This document shows, in pieces, positions 25,000 through 35,821 of a DNA stretch of 64,000 nt. The DNA comes from Acidobacteriaceae bacterium. GTDB taxonomy: Bacteria > Acidobacteriota > Terriglobia > Terriglobales > Acidobacteriaceae. The stretch covers positions 1-64,000 of the forward strand of contig JANYKL010000070.1 of assembly GCA_025361625.1 (NCBI GenBank), in the 5' to 3' direction. The notes beneath the pieces are model-generated. The model did not search any database and was not told the origin of the DNA. It saw only the letters and a list, made by a program, of their open reading frames with translations. The translations under genes were made by a program, and so were the position numbers. The first letter of the stretch is position 1; every line of letters begins with the position of its first letter.

Positions 25000-27270
25000 G
25001 TGGCCTACAAATCCAATATCAGGGCTCCTTACCTTATGCCAACCGGTTCGCTGCGACTCGCCACTCTTGCGTTCTCCCTTGCATCCCTCCTCTCCATATC
25101 CTCGGTTACGTTCGGCCAGACTACGAAACCAAAATTGAAGCTCGATGAGTTTTTCAATTCTGTCAGCTTTCCGGATGTGAAAGTCTCGCCCGACGGAAGC
25201 TCTGTCGTCATCGAGACGGACCGGGCCGATTGGGATGCACAGGTAAATCGCAAGGAATTGTGGCTCTATCGCACTGGCGCGGGCGCCGCCGATGCAACTG
25301 ATCAAGGCTCGGGACGACTGATACAGCTCACTCAATCTGCACGCGACACCTCGCCGCAATGGTCGCCCGATGGACGCTGGATAGCCTTCCTCTCCGAACG
25401 TAAACCCCAGGAAAAAAATGACGACGCGGCCGACAGCAAGGGGAGCGCCTCTCGCCGGGCTGATTCTCACGGCAAGGCCAAGGCCAAGGACGGCGGGGAC
25501 GTTGCTCAGCTATATGTCATTGCCCCCGAAGGCGGGGAAGCGATCCCCGTCACCTCCGGCGAAGAAGAGGTTCATGCTTTTGCCTGGATGCCCGATTCCA
25601 GGTCGTTAATTTTTTCCACACGCCAGCCGTGGTCCAAACAGCAAAATGACGATCACAAGAAAGAATGGAAGGACGTGTCACGCTATCGCGGCGACGAGCG
25701 CGGAGATGTGATTTTCCGAGTCAATCTTGACGATGCTCTCTCCCGAAACATCGCACGCCCCGCCCGGGAAGATTCCGATTCTGACAAAGATTCAGAGGGG
25801 ACTTTGGGCGCGGTCGCAATTACCCACACGCCCCTGAAAGCCGATCCTCTATGCATCTCTCCCGACGGCAAACGATTGGCCTTTTTGACATCATCGGTCT
25901 CTGAGCGCCAGGAGAAAATCGCCGATTTCGATCTCTTTGTCGTCAACCTTCAGAGTGACAACCATGCGGAAACCACCCCGATTCGCCTCACTAAAAACGA
26001 AGCCGTTGAGACGAGACCGCAATGGGCTCTAGATAATCGTCATCTTTTTTTCCAGACGACCCTGGGATCGCCCGAAGGCAAATACGAAGATCCGCAGCCG
26101 CGTTTGTATTGGGTAGACGCCGGCGATGCCGGAGCCTCGCAACCCGAAAGGGCAGACTTGCAGCGCTGGTTCGCGAGCTATCCCGGTGAGATCGCGCGCT
26201 ACACGCTGCTTGCGGATGGTTCCGTCCTGGCCGCTGGCCGCCAGGGAACCGAAGTCCAACTGATCACGCAAGCGAATCCGAAAGCCGCAATCACAAAACG
26301 CGAAGGATGGGCCGGCACCTACGAGTTGCCGTCCGCCGCCGTTCGTGGGAATCGCATTGCCTTCGCCTATTCTGCGACAACGAAGCCCACCGAAATTTAT
26401 CTTGCCGAAGGCGCCGACTCCTTAGCGCAGGCGAAACCGATCACTTCTTTTAATAAATTATTTACTGAGCGTGACCTCCCGCAAGCCAAACCGTATCGCT
26501 GGACCTCCGACGACGGTACCAAGGTTGAAGGAATGTTGATGTACCCTCCGGGAAAGTTTGAAGCAAAAAACTTGCCCACCTTCGTCTTCATCCATGGAGG
26601 TCCCCAGGACGCCGACGGCAACCACTTCGAGGCCGACTGGTATCAGTGGGATCGTTTGGCCGCGACCGCTGGCTGGCTCGTATTCGAACCGAACTACCGA
26701 GGCTCGACCGGGTACGGAGATAAGTTCGCCCTCGGCATCGTCCCTGAAATGGTCTCGCGTCCCGGCAAAGATATTTTGGCCGGAGTCGATGCATTGGTGA
26801 AAGACGGCATCGCTGACTCCAAACAACTAGGGATCGGAGGCTACAGCTACGGCGGCTACATGACGAACTGGCTGATCACGCAGACCACCCGCTTCAAGGT
26901 AGCCGTCACCGGAGCCGGCGCAGTTGAGAATGTCGCCAACTGGGGCAACGACGACACAACGTTCGATGATGCGTACTTTCTCGGAGGATTGCCATGGGAA
27001 GCTGCAGATCGTTATCGCAGTGAAGCTGCAATCTTCCAGATCAACAAAGTTCGTACTCCGACCCATATGGTTGCCGGAGCCAACGACATCCGAGTCGCAG
27101 TTGCAGAGGACTACCTCCTCGATCGCGCCCTGCACGAATTGGGTGTGCCAAGCGATCTATTAATCTTCCCAGGAGAAGGTCACTCGTTAAGTAAGAATCC
27201 ATGGCACGGCAAAATAAAAGTAAGGGAAGAATTGAAGTGGCTGGAGAAATATGGCGGCGTAAAACCATAG
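25000..27270 (+). CDS. S9 family prolyl oligopeptidase-like peptidase
   Basis: 756 residues, a second secreted S9-clan serine peptidase in the window, not closely similar to the first. After a signal peptide ending around SVTFGQ come propeller units with DG-rich turns (KVSPDGSSVVIETD, QWSPDGRWIAFLSE, CISPDGKRLAFLTS) and a charged insert near residues 140-170. The catalytic domain has GIGGYSYGGYMTNW (Ser nucleophile), Asp in AGANDIRVA and His in GEGHSL, so it should be active. The GTG at 25000 is the longest start; an ATG at 25036 (MPTGSLRLATLAF) would give a tidier signal peptide. Neither has a clear ribosome site. It probably degrades peptides in the periplasm. Confidence 0.9.
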   Translation: MAYKSNIRAPYLMPTGSLRLATLAFSLASLLSISSVTFGQTTKPKLKLDEFFNSVSFPDVKVSPDGSSVVIETDRADWDAQVNRKELWLYRTGAGAADATDQGSGRLIQLTQSARDTSPQWSPDGRWIAFLSERKPQEKNDDAADSKGSASRRADSHGKAKAKDGGDVAQLYVIAPEGGEAIPVTSGEEEVHAFAWMPDSRSLIFSTRQPWSKQQNDDHKKEWKDVSRYRGDERGDVIFRVNLDDALSRNIARPAREDSDSDKDSEGTLGAVAITHTPLKADPLCISPDGKRLAFLTSSVSERQEKIADFDLFVVNLQSDNHAETTPIRLTKNEAVETRPQWALDNRHLFFQTTLGSPEGKYEDPQPRLYWVDAGDAGASQPERADLQRWFASYPGEIARYTLLADGSVLAAGRQGTEVQLITQANPKAAITKREGWAGTYELPSAAVRGNRIAFAYSATTKPTEIYLAEGADSLAQAKPITSFNKLFTERDLPQAKPYRWTSDDGTKVEGMLMYPPGKFEAKNLPTFVFIHGGPQDADGNHFEADWYQWDRLAATAGWLVFEPNYRGSTGYGDKFALGIVPEMVSRPGKDILAGVDALVKDGIADSKQLGIGGYSYGGYMTNWLITQTTRFKVAVTGAGAVENVANWGNDDTTFDDAYFLGGLPWEAADRYRSEAAIFQINKVRTPTHMVAGANDIRVAVAEDYLLDRALHELGVPSDLLIFPGEGHSLSKNPWHGKIKVREELKWLEKYGGVKP

Positions 27271-27396
27271 ACTAGTTATTTATTTCGTCTCAAGAAAACT
27301 GGCGCCATCAAGAATGAGTTCGTCTTGAACGCACCAGTACCTCACGGAAGTAAGGCGCGGAGCCGGATCGCTTTCTCGCAGATGTCGTGGGGTATG

Positions 27397-28005
27397 TCAG
27401 TAGACTCCGGGGATGAGGGCTCGAACTTTGCGTTCGTAGGCTTCGAACTCTGGGCCGAAGGCTTCACGCAGTATTTTCTCTTCACTGCTCACGCGTATGT
27501 AAGTCCCGATCATGAAGATAACGATTGCGGCCAAAAGTGCGATCCACTGCCCTGAAGCCATTCCGGTTGCGATCAGAATTCCCAGCATGCCGGTGTAGAT
27601 GGGGTTTCTTACCAGGCGATAAGGGCCGTCCTGAATCAGATTGTGGCCTTCAACAACTCGAGCGGTGAGCGCCCACTGCTTTCCCAGTCGACGCGCCGCC
27701 GAGTTCACCATCCACACCGAGCCGACGGCAAGAGTCATGGTTACCGTGGCCAGCAGCCAATCTTGAGCGTGAGACAGATCAGCTTGCGAAATGAAACGCC
27801 CCCGACGAAGGGGGAACATCCAAATCAAAACGTAAGCGGCGATTTGCAGCGCGAAGCCGACCAGTGAAGTTGAATCCCGCTTCGTTTCTTGAACTTTTGG
27901 CGGACGCCTTCGCAGCCAGAAGGTCAAGCCGAAGATCCACCAACATGCAATCAGCACGTAAAACGTGAGACGGTGCGCTACATTCCCTGCTTCGAAATAA
28001 GTCAC
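27397..28005 (-). CDS. Isoprenylcysteine methyltransferase-like integral membrane protein
   Basis: 202 residues with about five hydrophobic segments and the conserved C-terminal block of the ICMT/PEMT family: DGPYRLVRNPIYTGMLGI and SSEEKILREAFGPEFEAY. These bind AdoMet and the membrane substrate in characterised relatives. In bacteria the substrate is usually unknown, since prenylated CaaX proteins are absent, and phospholipid or isoprenoid methylation has been proposed for some members. Start is GTG. It is the last gene of a minus-strand series that includes kdsD, 59 nt upstream, and is convergent with the S9 peptidase. Confidence 0.85.
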   Translation of the reverse strand: MTYFEAGNVAHRLTFYVLIACWWIFGLTFWLRRRPPKVQETKRDSTSLVGFALQIAAYVLIWMFPLRRGRFISQADLSHAQDWLLATVTMTLAVGSVWMVNSAARRLGKQWALTARVVEGHNLIQDGPYRLVRNPIYTGMLGILIATGMASGQWIALLAAIVIFMIGTYIRVSSEEKILREAFGPEFEAYERKVRALIPGVY

Positions 28006-28064
28006 GGTGAGCTCGCTTCGCCCGATATTGAGGCGGGACCGTAAAGACTAACAGAGGATGGCAC

Positions 28065-29102
28065 TCACACCATCTCGGTGCTCCAGAGATCGTGGAGGTG
28101 TAGGACTCCTAACAAGCGCCTCTCTTGACGACTGGATTCTTCGACGACCACGAGCGATGTGATCTTCATTTCCTCCATTCGCGCGAGCGCCGTTGCGACA
28201 AATTCCCGAGCGCCAACCGTTTTCGGATTTTTGGTCATGCAATCCTGAGCGGTGAGGTCGAGCGTATCTTTTCCGCGTTGCTCGAGGAGCCGCCGCAAGT
28301 CTCCGTCGCTGATGACACCGAGCAGGTGGTCGCCTTCGACGACGGTTGTCATTCCCAGCTTCTTTCGCGACATCTCGTAAATCACCTCGGGCATTTTCGT
28401 TTGCCCGCTCACTCGCGGGATTGCGTCCCCGGAATGCATGAGCGATTCCACGCGTGCCAACTTCTTGCCAAGTCGTCCGCCCGGGTGCAGGTTGGCAAAG
28501 TCTTCTTCTTTGAAGCCGCGCTTCTGGGAGAGGGCGACTGCTAAAGCGTCTCCAAGGGCAAGCATGGTCGTGGTCGAGGCTGTAGGGGCGAGGCCAAGGG
28601 AGCAGGCTTCTTCCGAAACAGAGCAATCGAGAACAACATCCGCGGCAGATGCCAGAGTAGAAACCTTGTTCGATAGCTTGGCGGAGCCGGCGCTTGCTCC
28701 TTCATCGTCTGAGAGAGACTTGACGCCGTCGCAGGTGATAGCCACAAGCGGAACCTGAAGACGTTTAATCGTGGCCAGCAACTGCAGAATTTCCTCGGTT
28801 TCTCCGCTGGCAGAAAGCGCGAGAACGACATCGCCGCGCATGATGACTCCCAGATCGCCATGAAGGGCTTCTACAGGATGGAGGTAGAGCGCCGGCGAAC
28901 CGGTTGAGTTTAAAGTGGCTGCGATTTTGCGGGCGATTAATCCGCTCTTACCCATTCCGGTGACGACGAGACGCCCGCGGCAGTCAAACAATAATTTCAG
29001 TGCCTGATCGAAGTGGGCGGCCATTGGCCCGGCGAGCCGATCGGCCAGCGCGTTGAGCGCCTGCGCCTCGATTCGCACAACGTTTTCACCGACATGCTTC
29101 AT
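28065..29102 (-). CDS. kdsD: Arabinose-5-phosphate isomerase KdsD
   Basis: Converts ribulose-5-phosphate to arabinose-5-phosphate, the first committed step of Kdo formation for lipopolysaccharide. 345 residues. The N-terminal SIS domain has VVTGMGKSGLIARKIAATL and LALSASGETEEIL for sugar-phosphate binding, and HPVEALHGDLG carries the conserved His region. Two CBS domains fill the C-terminal third (CMTKNPKTVGAREFV and LLGVLHLHDLW). A somewhat longer loop than usual is visible around residues 130-150. It is followed by the ICMT-like gene on the same strand and preceded by a potassium channel gene, with kdsA beyond it. Confidence 0.92.
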   Translation of the reverse strand: MKHVGENVVRIEAQALNALADRLAGPMAAHFDQALKLLFDCRGRLVVTGMGKSGLIARKIAATLNSTGSPALYLHPVEALHGDLGVIMRGDVVLALSASGETEEILQLLATIKRLQVPLVAITCDGVKSLSDDEGASAGSAKLSNKVSTLASAADVVLDCSVSEEACSLGLAPTASTTTMLALGDALAVALSQKRGFKEEDFANLHPGGRLGKKLARVESLMHSGDAIPRVSGQTKMPEVIYEMSRKKLGMTTVVEGDHLLGVISDGDLRRLLEQRGKDTLDLTAQDCMTKNPKTVGAREFVATALARMEEMKITSLVVVEESSRQERRLLGVLHLHDLWSTEMV

Positions 29103-29172
29103 GAACTCGGAATGGTAGCAGATGAGCAGTTGGCGTTATCGGAAGAGGGCGGATGATGCGAGGACGCGATAT

Positions 29173-30324
29173 TTAGAAGTGGTCATCGGATACATTGGCC
29201 GCGTGCCCGGGGTGCACGAGCGCGCGGGCTTGAATCGCGCGATCCCATGGCCCGCCTTGCCAGTTGTCTTTCTTATGCTCGGGGTGAACCCAGGGTGGAA
29301 GCGTCATCAACAACCTTCGACTTAACGCATAGAGATATGGTTCGTAAAGAATGCGGAATTCTGCGATTCGTTGCGCGGCATCGGCCCCGTCATAGAAGTT
29401 GACGCCGTGCTCGGCCAAATGCGCTCGCAGCTTTTTCAGATCGTCCGGTGAGAGGCGCCCAGCATCGTCTGCGCTGTATTTAGCTTTCACCACTTGCGCC
29501 AGGTCGACCACCGCGTGGCGCGCCATAGCGAAGGTCAACTTTGCTTGCTCAGTATGAATTCCGTCGACGCCGGTGATGATTAAAGATGTCACGTCAAGCA
29601 TGGCCGTCAGCGCGGCAAGCCATGATTGATTGGGATGCTGCGAACGGAAGAATACGAGCACGGGATAGGAAATGTGACTTGATAGCAGGTCGGCACACCA
29701 GCGCTCCCAATCGCGAAAAATTTCGTCGAGCACAGTTTGCTCGGGGCAGCAGCCGAGGCGGCCTAAAAATTCGGCGGCACTCGGAGGGGAGCCTGCGCGA
29801 GCATCGAGCAGGGCGATTTCGATTTCACGTACATTGAAAGAGTTGTAGATCACGGGCAGATAACCGACCACCACTCCAAGAAAAGCGAAACCCATCCCCG
29901 CTTCCAATACGCACAGCGTGCGTGCGGCGGCGATCGTAGGAATGATGTCGCCGTAACCGAGCGTGAAGAATGTTTCGCCGCTCATGTAAAGAACTTTGCC
30001 AAAAGTAATTGTTTCGTTTCCGAGTGCGACGTGCTCCCCAAATCCGTATTGAATGCAGGCAAATCCAAAGATCAAGCCGATTGCCCAACAGCCAAGCAGC
30101 ACGATCAGGGAGAGTGGACCGAAGTACGCGAGAAAACCCTCGCGCCGACTGTTCGACTGAATGCGCCCTCCCACTCTCATCCAGAATCCCCATGTAGTTC
30201 TGTAGAACCAGGAAGCGATACGGAAGTTGCGCCGGATACGTCGGGGCAGGACGACAGTCTCAAAGGCATCCATCAGGATGATGAATACGAGGAAGAATCC
30301 GAGAATCGACGCCCACCAATGCAT
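29173..30324 (-). CDS. Two-pore-helix potassium channel family protein
   Basis: 383 residues. Membrane segments occur at about residues 3-26 (WWASILGFFLVFIILMDAF), 70-95 (LIVLLGCWAIGLIFGF) and 135-160 (MGFAFLGVVVGYLPVIY). Between the last two, ETFFTLGYGDIIP contains the potassium selectivity filter TLGYGD. The C-terminal ~220 residues are soluble, helix-rich and without a recognisable RCK/TrkA nucleotide fold. The protein should conduct K+ across the inner membrane, with the C-terminal domain possibly gating it. It sits between kdsA (146 nt upstream) and kdsD (70 nt downstream), on the same strand. The ATG has no clear Shine-Dalgarno. Confidence 0.85.
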   Translation of the reverse strand: MHWWASILGFFLVFIILMDAFETVVLPRRIRRNFRIASWFYRTTWGFWMRVGGRIQSNSRREGFLAYFGPLSLIVLLGCWAIGLIFGFACIQYGFGEHVALGNETITFGKVLYMSGETFFTLGYGDIIPTIAAARTLCVLEAGMGFAFLGVVVGYLPVIYNSFNVREIEIALLDARAGSPPSAAEFLGRLGCCPEQTVLDEIFRDWERWCADLLSSHISYPVLVFFRSQHPNQSWLAALTAMLDVTSLIITGVDGIHTEQAKLTFAMARHAVVDLAQVVKAKYSADDAGRLSPDDLKKLRAHLAEHGVNFYDGADAAQRIAEFRILYEPYLYALSRRLLMTLPPWVHPEHKKDNWQGGPWDRAIQARALVHPGHAANVSDDHF

Positions 30325-30355
30325 AATGTGGCAATAAGATGACGCCGGAATGGTA

Positions 30356-30395
30356 GCAGATTCAGAAATGCGGCGGGCGGCAGATTCAGAAATGC
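30356..30395. repeat. Pair of 16-nt direct repeats
   Basis: GCAGATTCAGAAATGC occurs exactly at 30356-30371 and 30380-30395 (24-nt period), in the gap upstream of the potassium channel gene. Confidence 0.85.
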
Positions 30396-30470
30396 AGGTA
30401 CGGGCATGGCGATGAAGCCGATGAACAAGAAGAAGCGGTTCGGAATTCGAACGGTCGAAAGTATTGCCTC

Positions 30471-31316
30471 TTACGGAGTGGCGCGCGAAACTTCGATTGC
30501 TTTTTTTACGGCCTGGAGTTCTTTGAGAACGGCTCGCAGGTTTCGTGAATCGAGTGCGTTCGCGCCGTCGCTTTTGGCTTCTTTGGGATTGTCGTGGACT
30601 TCCATGAACACGCCGTCCACTCCGGCGGCGACGGCGGCCCGTGACAGAACGGGGATGAACTCGGGCTGCCCTCCGCTGGCGGCGGGCTTGTCGACATCTG
30701 ACTGCGATGAAGGGAGTTGGACTGAGTGTGTTGCGTCGAAGACAACCGGGGCGTATTTGCGCATGATCGCGAGGGAGCGCATATCGACGACGAGATTGTT
30801 GTAGCCGAAGCTTGATCCGCGCTCGGTTAAGAAGACCTGGGAGTTACCGGCGTCGCGGCATTTTTCGACCACGTGCTGCATGTCCCAAGGGGAAACGAAT
30901 TGTCCCTTTTTGATGTTCACCGGACGCCCGCTCAACGCCGCGGCAACGATGAGGTCGGTTTGCCGGCACAGAAAAGCGGGAATCTGAAGGACGTCGGCAA
31001 CTTCAGCCACCGCAGCTACGTCGGCCACCTGATGCACGTCGGTGAGGACGGGGATATGCACTTCGTCTTTAACTTTTTTTAAGATGCGCAGGCCCTCTTT
31101 TAAACCCGGACCCCGAAAACTTCGTATCGACGTACGATTGGCCTTGTCGTATGAGGCTTTGAATATCCAGGGAAAATTCAAAGATCGTACGACGCCTTTG
31201 ATGATCTCGGCCATGCGCAAGGCATGATCTTCGCTTTCGATGACGCAGGGGCCGGCGATTAGAAATAGGTCTCCGCCGCCGATGCGAACGTTATCGATTT
31301 GGAAGGATAGGGTCAC
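30471..31316 (-). CDS. kdsA: 3-deoxy-8-phosphooctulonate synthase KdsA
   Basis: Condenses phosphoenolpyruvate with arabinose-5-phosphate to give Kdo-8-phosphate. 281 residues, normal length. [65 protein letters not shown] and [10 protein letters not shown] are the family blocks. The Cys in AGPCVIES is the metal ligand of the metal-dependent class (as in Aquifex), whereas the E. coli type has Asn there. Start is GTG. It lies 94 nt downstream of pyrG, which makes the CTP used to activate Kdo, so the order suits a Kdo supply operon, although kdsB and kdsC are not in the window. Confidence 0.94.
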   Translation of the reverse strand: MTLSFQIDNVRIGGGDLFLIAGPCVIESEDHALRMAEIIKGVVRSLNFPWIFKASYDKANRTSIRSFRGPGLKEGLRILKKVKDEVHIPVLTDVHQVADVAAVAEVADVLQIPAFLCRQTDLIVAAALSGRPVNIKKGQFVSPWDMQHVVEKCRDAGNSQVFLTERGSSFGYNNLVVDMRSLAIMRKYAPVVFDATHSVQLPSSQSDVDKPAASGGQPEFIPVLSRAAVAAGVDGVFMEVHDNPKEAKSDGANALDSRNLRAVLKELQAVKKAIEVSRATP

Positions 31317-31338
31317 GAGAGATTGCTACCGCGAGTAC

Positions 31339-31373
31339 GGAAAGCACGGTTCAGCGATTATGCGGTGCTTTCC
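31339..31373. other. Inverted repeat between pyrG and kdsA
   Basis: Perfect 9-bp arms GGAAAGCAC (31339-31347) and GTGCTTTCC (31365-31373) with a 17-nt loop. On the plus strand it is followed by TTTT, on the minus strand (gene direction) by no T-run, so it is not a simple terminator for pyrG. It could be an attenuator, processing site or protein site. Confidence 0.5.
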
Positions 31374-31410
31374 TTTTACGTTCGTACGTTTTTTATGATG
31401 TGTTCGTAAT

Positions 31411-33180
<1,770 letters not shown>

Positions 33181-33252
33181 TTAGAAATGGAATGTGGAAA
33201 AGAGGGGCCTTTGCGGCTCCCAGGTGTCAACTTCCGGGTTTTCAGGTATCCA

Positions 33253-34563
33253 TTACATCAGGGCGTACAGATTTCCATCGGTGCTGCCAAAGTAAACGAC
33301 ACCGTCGGCGACCACGGCAGAGGACAGAATCGAGCCCATGGACCAGAATTTGTCGGTGCCAATCACCATGTCGTCGTAGAAGAAATCAAAGAACACCCCT
33401 TCGTAGTTGGGCGTGCCGTCCGACTTGACGAATGTGGAGCGGTTTTTTTCCGCTGCTTCCGTCTCGTAAGTCCAGACGATTTTTTGCGAGGTGAGATCGA
33501 TCGCCATGAATTTGCCGGCATGAGTGCCGATGTAAACCGTATTACCAGCGATCGCCGGAGAGGAAAACATCGGCCATTTATTTGTGCCCAGAGAGAAAAC
33601 GGTTGCGCCGGTCTTCGCGTCCGCGGCAACGAACAACCCTGAGTCCGAGGTCGAAAAATACACTTTCCCTCCCGCCACCGCTGGAGACCCGATAACCCAG
33701 GAGCCTTTCATGTTACTCGCCCACTTTGTTTCGCCGTTTCGAGCGTCCAACGCGTAAAGGTTCGAATCGCGACATCCAAAATAAACAACGCCATCGATGA
33801 CTGCGGCCGACGACTGGATTCCCTCCTGGTTATGGATGTTCGGATCAACGCCGGTTTTAAATCGCCACTTTTGCTGCCCCGTCGCAGCGTCTATGGCGTA
33901 GAAGTAGCTATCCCAACTTCCGATGAAGACCGTCCCGTCGGCAATTGCTGGAGAAGCATGTACGACATTGCCGGTTCCGAACTTCCAGATCAGTTTGCCG
34001 GAATTGGCCTGGACTGAATAGACGTTGCCGTCACCGCTGCCGAAAAAGATCGCATTCCCCGAAAGCGTAGGAGACGACAGAAACAAATCAAATGGATCAG
34101 GCATGGTTTCCGCTTCGGGAGTCGCTCCATGAAGATGCCTGGCGGCGAAGCGGCGCTCGCCTCCCGTTGCGAAGTGCCATTTCTCTTTACCGCTGGCTGC
34201 ATCTACGGCGTATAGGTTTCCATCGTAGCTGACAAAGTAGACGCTTCCATTGCCATACGCTGGCGACGAAGTGACACGACCTTTAGTTGCGAACCTCCAT
34301 TTCATTTGCCCAGTCGCAATGTCCACAGCGTAAAGGGCATGATCCGTGCTGCCCACGTAAGCTACGCCGTTTGCGATAACGGGAGACGAAAAAATGTATC
34401 CTTTGGAGTGAAATTTCCACTTCACCCGCGAGAAGGTGGGAACTCCGGCGGCCTGATATACCCCGCTATGTTGCGGGTTGCCGCGAAACATGCCCGCGTC
34501 TTGTGAGTAAGCGCCTATAGAAATGGAAGCGATTAACAGCCCGCGCCAGAGAAAAGTTTTCAT
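33253..34563 (-). CDS. Secreted PQQ-like beta-propeller repeat protein
   Basis: 436 residues from the ATG at 34563, which begins a signal peptide (MKTFLWRGLLIASISIGAYS). The open frame runs further upstream but without one. The mature part is made of about seven blades with the pattern SSPVIANGVAYVGSTDHALY-AVD-TG-KWRF, recurring every 45-55 residues (for example SSPAYGNGSVYFVSYDGNLY and SSAAVIDGVVYFGCRDSNLY). This is the PQQ/quinoprotein-dehydrogenase propeller, but the usual PQQ-binding Trp-disc and metal ligands are not evident, so a BamB-like or binding role is as likely as enzyme activity. It is divergent from the next gene across 168 nt. Confidence 0.82.
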   Translation of the reverse strand: MKTFLWRGLLIASISIGAYSQDAGMFRGNPQHSGVYQAAGVPTFSRVKWKFHSKGYIFSSPVIANGVAYVGSTDHALYAVDIATGQMKWRFATKGRVTSSPAYGNGSVYFVSYDGNLYAVDAASGKEKWHFATGGERRFAARHLHGATPEAETMPDPFDLFLSSPTLSGNAIFFGSGDGNVYSVQANSGKLIWKFGTGNVVHASPAIADGTVFIGSWDSYFYAIDAATGQQKWRFKTGVDPNIHNQEGIQSSAAVIDGVVYFGCRDSNLYALDARNGETKWASNMKGSWVIGSPAVAGGKVYFSTSDSGLFVAADAKTGATVFSLGTNKWPMFSSPAIAGNTVYIGTHAGKFMAIDLTSQKIVWTYETEAAEKNRSTFVKSDGTPNYEGVFFDFFYDDMVIGTDKFWSMGSILSSAVVADGVVYFGSTDGNLYALM

Positions 34564-34731
34564 GGGATAGTTCGACCGCCTTTTGCCGACACACAAATGA
34601 CGACGTTCCTTAGACGGATGAGCGTGAGAAAGGTGTCGGCATTTATTGCGGGCGTACCTGGCGGGTTTGTGCCGCCCCCGCTTATCCTGCTCTCGACCTA
34701 CGATGGGCGAGCAGCGATAATATGATTTGGA

Positions 34732-35745
34732 ATGAGATCTGCGCGCCATTTGAGGCCCATCGCCCTCTTCTGTTTCTTTTTCTGTGCGGTGCCACTCTCG
34801 TCTGTTCTCTTCGTATCCCTCCCTTCATGGGCCCAGGCCCAGGCACGTCGCCTCATATTGAAAGATGGCAGCTACCAATCGATCACGAAATATGAAGTAA
34901 AGGGCGATCGCGTGCGTTACTTCAGCTCGGAACGTGGGGAGTGGGAAGAAGTTCCAAATTCACTCGTTGACTGGGACGCGACCAACAAGTTTGAGCAAGG
35001 ACGCTCTCAGGACAAGCTTGCTCCCGAGGCCGTCGAACTTGATAAGCAACTCGCAGCCGAGCGAAAAGCAGAGCAGGCGCGCTCGCCGCAGGTCGCTCCG
35101 GGTTTGCGACTGCCCGGCGATAGCGGGGTGTTTCTGCTCGATGCTTATCAGAATCAGGCGCAACTTGTAGAACTCCAGCAATCAGGGGGCGACGTAGCGA
35201 ACCATACGAAGGCGAATATTTTGCGTTCGGCGGTGAATCCGCTTGCTGGCGAGAGGCAGACAGTTGAGCTTCCCGCACAGCACGCAAAGATTCAGTCGCA
35301 CACACTGGTACCTTCGCTTTATTTGAAGATCGAAGAAGGCCCGCGTGTGACGGCTTCCACTGGCGAAGCTGATCCAGCGGCTCCCGCGGAGCGGTTCAAG
35401 CTGATTCGCATGGAAATTAAGGGCGGCAAACGAATCGCCGGATCGATGAAGACAGGGGTGACGGGGAAGACCAAATCAGACGCGCGCTTTGTCGCTTCCA
35501 CGGTGAGTGTCTTGTCTGGAGGTTGGGTTAAAATCACGCCGACCGATCCTCTTTCGACGGGTGAGTACGCGGTTGCGGAAATGTTAGGGAAAGAGGGAAT
35601 GAATGTTTATGTATGGGATTTTGGCGTAAATCCCTCGGCGTCGGCGAATGCGTCCGCGTGGAAGCCCGAGGCTGAAGAGACGAAACCGAAGGCGGATGAA
35701 CCTGCCGAGCTCAAGAAGCGGGAAGACAATTCGCCCAATATCTAG
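34732..35745 (+). CDS. Secreted protein of unknown function
   Basis: 337 residues. The N-terminus has a long hydrophobic signal sequence (RPIALFCFFFCAVPLSSVLF) ending near AQA. Directly after it comes LILKDGSYQSITKYEVKGDR with RVRYFSSERGEWEEVP, a short SH3-like or LysM-less beta unit seen in other acidobacterial exported proteins. The central ~60 residues are Gln/Ala-rich and probably helical. The C-terminal part is a beta-domain (SLYLKIEEGPRVTAS; VSVLSGGWVKITPTDPLSTG) followed by a charged Glu/Lys tail. No enzyme motif was found. It starts 168 nt from the divergent propeller gene, so the two may share a regulatory region. Confidence 0.7.
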   Translation: MRSARHLRPIALFCFFFCAVPLSSVLFVSLPSWAQAQARRLILKDGSYQSITKYEVKGDRVRYFSSERGEWEEVPNSLVDWDATNKFEQGRSQDKLAPEAVELDKQLAAERKAEQARSPQVAPGLRLPGDSGVFLLDAYQNQAQLVELQQSGGDVANHTKANILRSAVNPLAGERQTVELPAQHAKIQSHTLVPSLYLKIEEGPRVTASTGEADPAAPAERFKLIRMEIKGGKRIAGSMKTGVTGKTKSDARFVASTVSVLSGGWVKITPTDPLSTGEYAVAEMLGKEGMNVYVWDFGVNPSASANASAWKPEAEETKPKADEPAELKKREDNSPNI

Positions 35746-35821
35746 TTTGCGAGGGGCAGCGTGAAGTGTGACCATGGGTCGGGGTTTTCTGCAGCCGCCG
35801 GCTTTGTGGAGCCGGGCGCTG

